NCBI GenBank assembly: GCA_030549835.1
Contig: JAUQQR010000012.1
Coordinates: forward strand, 1 to 39,931
From: Thermoproteota archaeon
GTDB taxonomy: Archaea; Thermoproteota; Thermoprotei_A; Sulfolobales; Acidilobaceae
DNA: 39,931 nt
Direction of reading: 5' to 3'
Shown here: piece after piece, positions 1 through 7,949 of the stretch
Position numbering within the stretch: position 1 is the stretch's first letter
Layout: every line of letters begins with the position of its first letter
Translations under genes and position numbers: made by a program
The notes under the pieces: generated by a model
What the model saw: the letters and a program-made list of their open reading frames with translations, nothing else
What the model was told of the DNA's origin: nothing
Databases searched by the model: none

Positions 1-117
1 CAGTCCAAGCCTATAGATCCTCACATACCACGTAAGGTATCATAGGAAGCTTATAATGCTCCTATTGATATGCATAGTTTCTAAGACTACTGGTGCTAGG
101 ATGCTATCTCGTCTTAT

Positions 118-262
118 CACCGTTTCCCATTTTAGGTTTTGTAGGTACTCCTAGGATGGGTTGTGCCTCCTGCTCCGTGGTTCGCAGCTGCTACCAAGCC
201 ACTCCACGCGAGGATCATGGACATTCTTCGAGCCTAACGGCATAAGGGCTCACATCTAGTTT
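118..262 (+). repeat. GC-rich dispersed repeat, copy 1 (partial)
   Basis: This stretch is visibly richer in G and C than its surroundings. Its core (about 210-262) aligns with 12300-12345 and, more weakly, with the minus strand near 19920. The shared core reads TTCATGGA-like, then TCGAGCCYAACG, then AGGGCTC and CATCTAG. GAGCCT (230-235) can pair with GGGCTC (246-251) around a 10-nt loop; copy 2 keeps the same stem with C in place of T, so pairing is preserved. Bases 118-160 also resemble the end of the transposase-like relic near 25720-25760 in reverse. No convincing reading frame crosses it. It may be a transposon relic or a structured RNA. Nothing else is recognisable in 1-500. Confidence 0.5.
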
Positions 263-511
263 TTATCCCTAGGATAGGGTGAGGAGTACCTGCAAACCTC
301 CCTAGTAGCGTAGTACTTCTCCAAAAATCCTACAAAAACCCTTATAAACCTAACGCACCGAAACAGCTGTCAACCCTATCTACCTACTTAAATCTCTATA
401 GCTCTACAAGTAGCTTTTTCCCTCAGTAGTTACTAGTTTATATGTGTATACTCTTAGTAGCTTAATTTTAAGTATATTTAGGCTCTTATTATGATTATTA
501 ACTGTGGTGTT

Positions 512-520
512 CCTTATAAG
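512..520 (+). promoter_or_regulatory. TATA box of xpb helicase gene
   Basis: TTATAA at 514-519 lies about 24-26 bases before the GTG start at 540. That is the usual archaeal distance from TATA box to transcription start, so the mRNA is probably leaderless or nearly so. Confidence 0.5.
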
Positions 521-539
521 GTTTTAGTTTTTAGATTAT

Positions 540-2159
540 GTGGTGGCTATGAGTATACAGAAGAGGCTTAGATTTAAGGTTGAAGGTTGGCTAAGCCCGG
601 AGGAGTTTAGAGAGCTTTTAGAGTTCTCAGATTATATTGGTAGGTATGCTGGATCATCTATATTCGAGGTAAACTTATCTAAGATGAAGAAGTCGGGTTA
701 TACTCTGAGAGACATCTATGTTAAGTTATTATCTCTTAAGGGGGTTGATGAGGGTGATCTTGAGGCTATTAAGATAGCGTATCTTGAAGAGTCTAAGGTT
801 GAAATTTGGCTTGGGAGCGATGGTTTCCTTAGAGTCTCTAGTAGGGCTTACCTTAAAGATGTTTTCTTAGAGATGGGGGTTGGATTACATTATGTTTCTG
901 AGGAGAAAGCATATAAGGCTCCGGCTCACCTATACTATAGTATTGTTAGCTTCTTAAAATCTAAAGGATTTAATGTAGTTGATAATATTAAACTCTTAGA
1001 TCTAAAGTTACCTAGAAGTATAATATTTAATGGTAGCCTTAGGAGCTACCAGGAAGAAGCTCTAAATACATGGATTGATAATAACTATAGGGGTGTCATA
1101 GCGCTCCCCACAGGAGCTGGTAAGACTATTGTAGCTATTTCTGGCATAGCTAAGCTTAATACCCCAACATTAATAGTTGTCTACACTAAGGATCATATTA
1201 AACAATGGATTGACGCCTTTAAAAAATTTAGTGATGCAGTGTCACTCGTTGGGGCATATTACTCGGATGAGAAGAAGCTAGCTCCAATAACTATAACAAC
1301 ATACCAAACAGCTTATAGGAAACTTGAAGTATTTGCTTTAAGGTATCCCCTAATAGTATTTGATGAAGCTCACCATCTCCCAGCAGAGAAGTTTAAACAT
1401 ATAGCCTTCAATATACCGGCACCATATAGGCTAGCACTCTCAGCTACACCTGAGAGAGAAGATGGGAGACATGTAGAGATATTCCCATTAATAGGTGGAG
1501 TAATATACCATAAGACTGCCTCAGAACTAGCAGATCAAGGATTCCTAGCACCCTTTATTATAAGAAGAGTAAGTGTGAACATGACAATAGAAGAAATGAA
1601 GAAGTATGAGGAGCTTAAGAGAAGATTCCAAATACTAGCTAGAAACCGTAAATTTAGTGAGCTAGTAGAGGAGGCTAAGAGAGGAGATAAGAGCGCAATC
1701 GAAGCCTTAAAAATACATGCTGATATAAGAGATTTAATACAGTATAGTGAGGCTAAACTAAAAGCTGTAGTAGATTTAATAAAGAAAGAGTTAGAGAAAG
1801 GAAGTAAAATAATAGTATTCACACAGTTTAGAGAACAAGCAGAAGAAATAGCTAGGAGAGCTAACGCACTACTACTACATGGAGAACTTTCAGTAAGAGA
1901 AAGAGATGAGACACTAAGAAGATTTAGAACAGCAAAGACAGGAGTATTAGTAGTAACAACTGTAGGAGATGAGGGATTAGATATACCAGATGTAAATATT
2001 GGAATATTCGTGTCAGGGACAGGATCTAGAAGACAATTCATACAAAGACTAGGGAGACTACTAAGGCCAGCTCCAGGTAAGAAAGCAGTATTATATGAAG
2101 TAGTAGTAAGAGGAACTAGTGAAGAATATCAATCTAAGAGGAGGAAAGAGCTTATATGA
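540..2159 (+). CDS. xpb: XPB/Rad25-type DNA helicase (SF2)
   Basis: This is an ATP-dependent 3'-5' DNA helicase of the archaeal XPB family, linked to DNA repair or promoter opening. An N-terminal damage-recognition-like region (about 1-160) precedes two RecA-like domains. Visible motifs are Walker A PTGAGKT (190-196), DEAHH (275-279), SATP (301-304), the XPB-specific RED motif (306-308) and QRLGRLLRP (502-510). A charged helical insert at about 350-400 fits the thumb. At 539 residues it has the normal archaeal length. The start is GTG 540; ATG at 549 in the same frame is an alternative. The nuclease gene bax1, often next to xpb in archaea, is not adjacent; the downstream genes are convergent. 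Confidence 0.93.
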   Translation: MVAMSIQKRLRFKVEGWLSPEEFRELLEFSDYIGRYAGSSIFEVNLSKMKKSGYTLRDIYVKLLSLKGVDEGDLEAIKIAYLEESKVEIWLGSDGFLRVSSRAYLKDVFLEMGVGLHYVSEEKAYKAPAHLYYSIVSFLKSKGFNVVDNIKLLDLKLPRSIIFNGSLRSYQEEALNTWIDNNYRGVIALPTGAGKTIVAISGIAKLNTPTLIVVYTKDHIKQWIDAFKKFSDAVSLVGAYYSDEKKLAPITITTYQTAYRKLEVFALRYPLIVFDEAHHLPAEKFKHIAFNIPAPYRLALSATPEREDGRHVEIFPLIGGVIYHKTASELADQGFLAPFIIRRVSVNMTIEEMKKYEELKRRFQILARNRKFSELVEEAKRGDKSAIEALKIHADIRDLIQYSEAKLKAVVDLIKKELEKGSKIIVFTQFREQAEEIARRANALLLHGELSVRERDETLRRFRTAKTGVLVVTTVGDEGLDIPDVNIGIFVSGTGSRRQFIQRLGRLLRPAPGKKAVLYEVVVRGTSEEYQSKRRKELI

Positions 2160-2238
2160 TATAATTGTTAGGACTTAAGACTCTACAGGTTCATTAGAGG
2201 ATTCACTATACCTTAACATACTTAACCTACTAGTATCT

Positions 2239-2814
2239 TCACCATATTCTTAGTCTCTCTCTTTTTCTAATATCTCTCATTAACGTGTCTATACGCTTAT
2301 AAACTGTACTATGCATTCTCCCCTCTATTAGCATGTCTATAGCTTCTCTTGCTACCATTGCTCTCTCATATTCTCCTATTATTGCTACGTGTGATTCTCC
2401 AACATGTATATATGTTCCTGTTAGTTCTTCTATTGTCCTCCTAGCTCTCCCCTCTTCTCCTATTATTCTCCCTTTAATCCTCTTAATATGGTTTGGTTTT
2501 TCTCCTACTCTCTCCTTTAAATCTATTATTATGAGTGTGTATTCATCATTTAGTAGTGTTAATGCCTTCTCTGGTGTGAAGCCGTAGGCTATTGCCTTTA
2601 TTATATCTGCTGCTTTTACAACGTTTACTGGTGATATATTCTCGTTTTCAGCCTCAACTACTGCTACTGAGTTCTCAGTATCTATACTAATTGCTACTCC
2701 AAGCTTACTTGATATCTCCTTCTTTACTCTCCCCTCACTCCCTATAACTGCTCCTAGCCTATCTGGAGGTATTTTAACGTACATTCTAGGTCTTATTTTA
2801 CTATCAATAGGCAA
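2239..2814 (-). CDS. Two-KH-domain RNA-binding protein, archaeal Dim2/Pno1
   Basis: This is the archaeal counterpart of Pno1/Dim2, an RNA-binding factor in small-subunit rRNA 3'-end maturation that also contacts aIF2alpha. Two KH domains show their GxxG loops: GSEG at 25-28 and GEEG at 119-122, the second within RIKGRIIGEEGRARRTIEEL. The length, 191 residues, is typical. The start is TTG at 2814, preceded at 9 bases by GAGGTGA; an in-frame ATG ten codons later would cut into the first KH domain. The gene overlaps the end of rio1 by 22 bases and is last in the nmd3-aif1A-rio1-dim2 operon. Rio1 and Dim2 act in the same 30S maturation step, which supports both calls. Confidence 0.9.
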   Translation of the reverse strand: MPIDSKIRPRMYVKIPPDRLGAVIGSEGRVKKEISSKLGVAISIDTENSVAVVEAENENISPVNVVKAADIIKAIAYGFTPEKALTLLNDEYTLIIIDLKERVGEKPNHIKRIKGRIIGEEGRARRTIEELTGTYIHVGESHVAIIGEYERAMVAREAIDMLIEGRMHSTVYKRIDTLMRDIRKRERLRIW

Positions 2815-3584
2815 TGCTCTATCTCACCTCTCAGGTTTTCTATAGGCTCTACTTCAATATATTGGGAGAAGAAGTTTTGAATATTCTCTAAGTCTCTCTC
2901 TAGGAATTCTAGAGCTCTAGGATGACTGTGGTCAACAGCTTGAGATACATCAATTATCCAGGGCTTACTGTCCCAAATCATTATATTATACTCACTTAAA
3001 TCAGCATGTATGAGTCTAGCATTACAGACTATACGTTTAACTTGCTCAACAACCTCATAGTATATATTTTGTAATTCATCTAGGCTAAGATCATTAATAG
3101 CTTCAACTAGTAGCGGAGCCCTATAGCCATCCTCACCTATAAAGCTCATAACTAAGACATTACCTATAAATGTTATAGGTTGAGGTACTCTAACGCCATT
3201 ATCAAACATTCTCTTAAGATTCTTAAACTCCTTCCTAGCCCACTCATATATAAGTCTTCTAAAATTACCCTCAGGGATAGACTCAAATCTAGGATCTCCC
3301 TCAATATACTTCCTAATACTCTTCTTAAAATCAGAAGTTGCTGTAAGATATATCTTAATAGCTAAATCTCTCCCATCCCACCCCTTAGCCCAGTAGATTC
3401 TAGCTTCTTTACCCGCACTTACTACACCTTTAAGCTCTCTGATAACCTTCTTAGTCTCAAGTCTATATATGAATCCTAGTGTTATAGAGTCGAATACTTC
3501 CTCAACTATCTCAAACATATCCTCATCTTTTAATCTCCTAGATTCATCTTTAAACTTTTTAATCCACCTAGCCTTCTTTCTCAA
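2793..3584 (-). CDS. rio1: RIO1-type atypical serine protein kinase/ATPase
   Basis: Rio1 is an atypical kinase/ATPase acting late in small ribosomal subunit maturation. The RIO1-type nucleotide loop SAGKEA is at 56-61, the ATP lysine is K77 in AIKIY, the catalytic loop HADLSEYN is at 193-200 (D195, N200) and the metal site IDVSQ is at 211-215 (D212). The SxGKEA loop separates it from Rio2, which also carries an N-terminal winged helix absent here. The TTG start at 3584 lies 4 bases after the aif1A stop, indicating coupled translation. The length of 263 residues is normal. Confidence 0.93.
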   Translation of the reverse strand: MRKKARWIKKFKDESRRLKDEDMFEIVEEVFDSITLGFIYRLETKKVIRELKGVVSAGKEARIYWAKGWDGRDLAIKIYLTATSDFKKSIRKYIEGDPRFESIPEGNFRRLIYEWARKEFKNLKRMFDNGVRVPQPITFIGNVLVMSFIGEDGYRAPLLVEAINDLSLDELQNIYYEVVEQVKRIVCNARLIHADLSEYNIMIWDSKPWIIDVSQAVDHSHPRALEFLERDLENIQNFFSQYIEVEPIENLRGEIEHCLLIVK

Positions 3585-3588
3585 TTAT

Positions 3589-3924
3589 CTAAGCACCTAC
3601 AGATTCTAGGAGCTCTTCCGATATTAAGCCTGAGTCTAGTAAGAATTTGACCTCTTCTCTCTCATACCTATGAACTACATCGCCTTTCTTATCCCTAGTA
3701 CCCCATGGTAGGAATAGTATTACATCACCCTCCTTAATCCATACTTTTCTTCTCATCTTACCAGGTATTCTAGCCATATATGTCTCATTATCTGTACATA
3801 GTACTTCAACGTAACCTGCTCCTATTAGTCTTTGAACTACGCATAGTATTGTACCCTCCTCTGAGCTAGGTAATGGTAGCTCTCTACTCTTCTCTTTAAA
3901 CTCCTCTTTTCTAGCTTTCTTCAA
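3589..3924 (-). CDS. eif1A: Translation initiation factor aIF1A
   Basis: aIF1A binds the A-site region of the 30S subunit during initiation. The 111-residue protein has a basic N-terminal tail and a single S1/OB-fold domain. It shows the family-typical segments AGYVEVLCTD, RIPGKMRRKVWIKEGDVILF and a C-terminal acidic helix. The TTG start at 3924 overlaps the 3' end of nmd3 by 14 bases. Its place inside a ribosome-biogenesis operon is consistent with coordinated control of 30S assembly and initiation. Confidence 0.93.
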   Translation of the reverse strand: MKKARKEEFKEKSRELPLPSSEEGTILCVVQRLIGAGYVEVLCTDNETYMARIPGKMRRKVWIKEGDVILFLPWGTRDKKGDVVHRYEREEVKFLLDSGLISEELLESVGA

Positions 3925-5014
3925 CTAAGCTCACACCAATAACATATAATGTGTCTCTAAGTAAATAAGCTAAGTAGTCTAGTCCTAACGTCATCTTACC
4001 AGCTAGTACTCTTATCTTATCCCTAGGATGCTCGATTACTGTTAAGCTATTATTATCTTGAAATACTAATGACTCCTTAGATTCACTAATAAACTTTAAT
4101 CTTAATATTCTACCATCTAGTTTAACCTCTCTAGTTATAAGCTTATAGTCTCTAAGATCCTCTAGTTTAACCTCTACTATACTACCCTCACTAGTATCAA
4201 GTAGGGAGGCTTTCAAACCAGTCAATCCTACTAGTATATAAGTTGAGCCCCTATAGGATAGTATACTACCAACTCCTACATTTAATATCCTTGTTGATAT
4301 GCTTAGAATACCCTTCTTCTCCCCGCCCTTCATACCTGTAACTTTAAATGACTCACTAGTTAATCCTCCATATTTAGATCTAATCTTAGAGGCTATTAGT
4401 CTAGCTATATTCTGGTCTTCAACCATAATATCTAAGCCGTCTCTAGTACTCTCAATAGATACTATAGATGAACTCACTCTACCCCCTAGACTTGACAGAA
4501 ACATATTTATATCTCTCTTAATTGAATCATTAAGCTTCCCAATTACTGGTCTAACCTGTATGATAGCCGAATAGCCAGACTTTAATATCCTCTTAGAACA
4601 TATAGGACATACTTGCCTACTCACCTTAACACTAATAATCCTAGATTCTTCAACGATCACATTACCACTCCTACCAGCAATAATAACCTCAAGGCCATAG
4701 ACATTACGCCCCTCATAGCTGGAAACCCTAACATCTTTAATCCATACCTCATCGATAGCGAAAGTAGGCTTAATCTTACGACTCAAATATAGTAGAGCAT
4801 ACTCTCTAATAGACTCCTCAATACTAGATGAGCCCTCAACCCACTCACCTTGAAATCTATAAGAACCACACAAACCACAATAGGTGAACTCTAGAGGTTC
4901 AATTGAATAAGTTAAACCATAAACCTTAACATAACATTCACTACATAGAGCACTGATAAACTCCCTACCACTAACACCACACTTAGGGCAAATCCTCGAA
5001 GATACACTAACCAC
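3911..5014 (-). CDS. nmd3: NMD3-family ribosome-associated zinc protein
   Basis: This is an archaeal homologue of NMD3, which in eukaryotes is the adaptor for export of the large ribosomal subunit; archaea keep the ribosome-binding core. CxxC pairs at C9/C12, C24/C27, C46/C49 and C136/C139 form the expected N-terminal zinc-binding region. The 367-residue length is normal for an archaeal form without the export-signal tail. The GTG start at 5014 is first in the operon; an AT-rich TATA-like stretch at 5043-5053 (minus) lies about 30 bases upstream. Directly upstream of that is copy A of the perfect 183-bp repeat (5061-5243). Confidence 0.88.
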   Translation of the reverse strand: MVSVSSRICPKCGVSGREFISALCSECYVKVYGLTYSIEPLEFTYCGLCGSYRFQGEWVEGSSSIEESIREYALLYLSRKIKPTFAIDEVWIKDVRVSSYEGRNVYGLEVIIAGRSGNVIVEESRIISVKVSRQVCPICSKRILKSGYSAIIQVRPVIGKLNDSIKRDINMFLSSLGGRVSSSIVSIESTRDGLDIMVEDQNIARLIASKIRSKYGGLTSESFKVTGMKGGEKKGILSISTRILNVGVGSILSYRGSTYILVGLTGLKASLLDTSEGSIVEVKLEDLRDYKLITREVKLDGRILRLKFISESKESLVFQDNNSLTVIEHPRDKIRVLAGKMTLGLDYLAYLLRDTLYVIGVSLVEES

Positions 5015-5060
5015 CCTCTATAAGGAAAATAAGGTAAAGGAATTAACTATAACATAATAC

Positions 5061-5243
5061 TTTCAATTTTTTATTGCTTCTGTCTTTACTATATTTATCT
5101 AGCTTATTGTTGGATTTTGGAAAATTCATCAAGCCATATGAGGAGCCGGATGTCTAGCTATAGGCATATGTCTCGTAGCTAAACCTCTATACCATTGAGT
5201 TTTGAGCTTTAGTTTCGCAAGGCTTGGATACTGTTTAGTGCCC
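5061..5243 (-). repeat. 183-bp perfect inverted repeat, copy A
   Basis: Read base by base, 5061-5243 is the exact reverse complement of 25804-25986, with no mismatch found over 183 bases. The similarity stops abruptly at both ends. On the minus strand the unit begins GGGCACTAAACAG and ends AAAAAATTGAAA, 46 bases before the nmd3 start. Copy B has the same orientation relative to glmS. Its longest reading frames are about 12 and 23 codons and are not convincing. It holds a TATA-like ATAAATATA about 27 bases from its downstream end. Confidence 0.95.
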
Positions 5244-5571
5244 AACGTTGAGAATAGTAGAGGTGTGTTCATAAGATTTTTCTTATGGCCGAAGAATTGA
5301 AATTAACTAATGTAAACAAACATAAAACCCGGAAATAGTTGCATTAGGCAACTCCTAAGCTGAAGATTATGGTGAATATAATATGCTTAAGAGTACTATC
5401 AACAGTTAATAGCTCTGAGGAGTCTAGTGTGAAGAATGACGTAGTAATGTAAAATCCAAGATATAGAGTTCGTATAGAGTAGTACTATGGTTTGTATATA
5501 TAGTAATATATCTATGTTTAATATATATTTTCATAGTATACACTAATTAACTCTATCCTTCTTATAGAACT
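5244..5571. other. Intergenic region with two small perfect hairpins
   Basis: No gene is seen here. CATAAGA (5270-5276) pairs perfectly with TCTTATG (5281-5287) around TTTT. AGTTGC (5337-5342) pairs with GCAACT (5348-5353) around ATTAG. CAACGTTG at 5243-5250 is palindromic and begins at the last base of the repeat. The stretch from about 5490 is very AT-rich (TATATATAG, TAATATATAT) and probably contains the malic enzyme promoter. Confidence 0.5.
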
Positions 5572-5595
5572 TTGGATTTAGGGGTGGAGTGTTGC

Positions 5596-6930
5596 TTGAG
5601 CTCTAAGAGGGATTGGTTTAAGTTATCTTTAGATCTCCATAGGTTTTATAGTGGTAAGTTAGAGGTTATTCCTAAGGTTCCTGTTAGGGGTATGGATGAT
5701 TTTTCTATATGGTATACTCCTGGTGTTGCTGAGCCTTCTAGAGCTATATCTAAGGATGCTGAGCTTAGTTTTGAGTTAACGTATAGGTGGAATCTTGTTG
5801 CTGTTGTTAGTGATGGTACTAGGGTTTTAGGCTTGGGTAATGTTGGTCCTGAGGCTGCTCTCCCAGTTATGGAGGGTAAGGCTTTACTCTTTAAGTTTCT
5901 CGGCGGTGTAGATGCTATTGGTATTGTTCATAGGGCTCGTAGTCTTGAATCATTTCTTACTCTATTAGAGTGGCTTGAGCCTAGTTTTGGAGGTATTAAT
6001 CTTGAGGATATTGAGAGTCCTAAGTGCTTCACTTTACTTGAAGAAGCTCAGAAAAGACTTAAGATTCCTGTTTGGCATGATGATCAGCAGGGTACTACTG
6101 CAGCTGTACTAGCTGGGCTTATTAATGCTGCTAAGCTAACTGGTAGGAGTCTTAAGAGTAGTAGGATTATATTATTTGGTGCTGGAGCATCTAATATACC
6201 TCTATATAGGGTTCTGAGAAAAATGGGGGTACCAGCTAGTAATATCGCTATGCTTGATAGTAAAGGTGTATTACATCCTGATAGAGATGATATTGATAAA
6301 CTATTCTTAACACACCCATGGAAGTATAGGATAGCTGTTGAGACTAGAGGTGGAGGATTAAAACCTGGGGCTGGTCCTGCTGAGGCTTTAAAGGGAGCTG
6401 ATATACTAGTAGCTGCTAGCACACCGGGACCTGGTGTAATAAAGAAAGAGTGGGTTAGAGAGATGAATAAGGATCCTATAGTATTTGCTATAGCAAACCC
6501 AGTACCAGAAATTTGGCCATGGGAGGCTAGGGAAGCTGGGGCTAAGATAGTAGCTACTGGTAGGAGTGATTTCCCGAATCAAGTAAATAATAGTCTAGTA
6601 TTCCCAGCTATGTTTAGAGGATTACTAGATGTTAAGGCTAAAGCTGTAGTTGATGAGACTCTAATAGCTGCAGCTGAAGAACTAGCTAGGTATGCTGAAG
6701 AGAGGGGGTTAAGAGAAGACTATATACTACCAACAATGGAGGAGTGGGAGGCTTACGCTAGGGAAGCTGCGGCTGTAGCTGTTAAAACTATAGAGCTAGG
6801 ATTAGCTAGAAGAACTATAACATATAAGGAGGAGCTTGAGAGAGCCCGAACAATAATATTCACGACTAGAGAGAAGTGGAGAAAGCTGTGGGAGGCTGGT
6901 CTCATAGAGAAGCCTGTAGAGGTGGTTTAA
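5596..6930 (+). CDS. Malic enzyme (NAD(P)-dependent malate dehydrogenase, decarboxylating)
   Basis: This enzyme converts malate to pyruvate and CO2 with reduction of NAD(P). In the frame beginning at 5572, the catalytic Tyr is Y48 in WYTPGVAEP, the active-site Lys is K103 in MEGKALLF, the metal ligands lie in LEDIE (144-148) and HDDQQGT (169-175), and the nucleotide-binding GAGASN is at 203-208. ATGRSDFPNQ is also conserved. I prefer the TTG start at 5596 (444 residues) because GGGGTGGAG at 5581-5589 then lies 6 bases upstream; TTG 5572 is the longer option. This is the short prokaryotic form without a C-terminal phosphotransacetylase domain. The stop abuts the next ATG, so it is co-transcribed with two acetyltransferases. 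Confidence 0.92.
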   Translation: MSSKRDWFKLSLDLHRFYSGKLEVIPKVPVRGMDDFSIWYTPGVAEPSRAISKDAELSFELTYRWNLVAVVSDGTRVLGLGNVGPEAALPVMEGKALLFKFLGGVDAIGIVHRARSLESFLTLLEWLEPSFGGINLEDIESPKCFTLLEEAQKRLKIPVWHDDQQGTTAAVLAGLINAAKLTGRSLKSSRIILFGAGASNIPLYRVLRKMGVPASNIAMLDSKGVLHPDRDDIDKLFLTHPWKYRIAVETRGGGLKPGAGPAEALKGADILVAASTPGPGVIKKEWVREMNKDPIVFAIANPVPEIWPWEAREAGAKIVATGRSDFPNQVNNSLVFPAMFRGLLDVKAKAVVDETLIAAAEELARYAEERGLREDYILPTMEEWEAYAREAAAVAVKTIELGLARRTITYKEELERARTIIFTTREKWRKLWEAGLIEKPVEVV

Positions 6931-7404
6931 ATGTATGAGTCTAGGATAGCTATTAGGAAGCCTGTAGAGAGTGATATTAGATCTCTAGCACAATTAATTC
7001 TAAGATTCTATATGTTTAATGAAGAATTTGATCCATCAATGGAGGTAGCAGGGGACGCTAACAGTGCTGCCTTAAAACTATCAGAGTCTAGGGTTAGGGG
7101 TGAGGGTTTAACACTAGTGGCTGATATTAATGGTAGAGTTGTGGGATACATATATGGTACTATAACTGAGAATCTTATGCTTGCAAGACGTAGAATAGGG
7201 TTATTAAAGGAGCTCTACGTAGTACCAGAGGAGAGAGGTCGGGGAGTAGCTAGTATGCTTATAGAGTATGCAATGAGAGAGTTATCAAAGCAAGGTATAA
7301 AGTATGTGGCTGTAGAATTTCCAACACTTAATATTATAGCTGAGAAGTTCTATGAGAAGCTAGGATTTAGGAAATTCACTAGCATCTACCTTAAGGAGGT
7401 GTAA
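6931..7404 (+). CDS. GNAT-family N-acetyltransferase (first of tandem pair)
   Basis: This is an acetyl-CoA-dependent acetyltransferase of the GNAT fold; its substrate is unknown. The acetyl-CoA pyrophosphate loop is clear as VVPEERGRGVAS followed by an amphipathic helix. The C-terminal half (NIIAEKFYEKLGF) has the usual GNAT motif B. At 157 residues it is a single domain. The ATG follows the malic enzyme stop with no gap. It shares length and layout with the next gene (FDPSME versus LDPHFK; KFYEKLGFR versus KFYEKAGFK), pointing to an old tandem duplication. Confidence 0.85.
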   Translation: MYESRIAIRKPVESDIRSLAQLILRFYMFNEEFDPSMEVAGDANSAALKLSESRVRGEGLTLVADINGRVVGYIYGTITENLMLARRRIGLLKELYVVPEERGRGVASMLIEYAMRELSKQGIKYVAVEFPTLNIIAEKFYEKLGFRKFTSIYLKEV

Positions 7405-7407
7405 GTA

Positions 7408-7881
7408 TTGGAGATTGATGTTAGGTATGCTAACTTAAACGATAAGAGTCAAATAGCAGAGCTCATAGCAAGGCTAAAAATATTAAATGAAGAGTTAGAT
7501 CCACATTTTAAAACAGTAGACGAGCTACATGATATAGCACTGAAGTATATAGAGGAGTCGCTAGGCAGAGATAATGTCCTAATACTAGTAGCGTATAATG
7601 TAGAATCAGGAGAGATAGCTGGTGTAATAAGGGTAGAGATATTAGATAGGCTATTCTATAACCCAAGAATAAAAGCTTTAATAACAGACATATATATAAA
7701 ACCGAGGTATAGGGGGAGGAGGGTAGCTACACTTCTACTAGAGAAAGTAAAAGATGAGGTTAAGAAGAGAGGAGCGGGTGTACTAGTAGCTACATATCCA
7801 GCAAATAACCTAATAGCAGATAAATTCTATGAAAAAGCAGGATTTAAGATATTACAAGTAGAGAGATATATATCATTATAA
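7408..7881 (+). CDS. GNAT-family N-acetyltransferase (second of tandem pair)
   Basis: This is the paralogue of the preceding gene, with the same 157-residue length. The acetyl-CoA loop reads PRYRGRRVATLLLEKV, so the second glycine of the usual R-G-x-G/A loop is replaced by Arg while the following V-A is kept. Activity is plausible but less certain than for its neighbour. The TTG start at 7408 has a strong AAGGAGGT (7393-7400) seven bases upstream, inside the end of the previous gene. No substrate can be inferred; the malic enzyme context may be only transcriptional. Confidence 0.82.
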   Translation: MEIDVRYANLNDKSQIAELIARLKILNEELDPHFKTVDELHDIALKYIEESLGRDNVLILVAYNVESGEIAGVIRVEILDRLFYNPRIKALITDIYIKPRYRGRRVATLLLEKVKDEVKKRGAGVLVATYPANNLIADKFYEKAGFKILQVERYISL

Positions 7882-7899
7882 TAGCTTAAACAGTTTAAC

Positions 7900-7905
7900 T
7901 TTTTT
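7900..7905 (+). terminator. Oligo-T terminator after the malic enzyme operon
   Basis: A run of six T follows the second acetyltransferase stop by about 18 bases. Archaeal RNA polymerase terminates on such T-runs, and the next gene has its own Shine-Dalgarno sequence 40 bases on. Confidence 0.35.
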
Positions 7906-7949
7906 AATTCCCTCCTAAGTTATAATTTTTTAGTATTGGAGGAATAAGT

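Noticed and set aside
1535-2041. 168-codon frame opposite xpb
   Set aside because: It is an antisense shadow of the helicase gene, rich in Ser/Leu as expected from the complementary codons.
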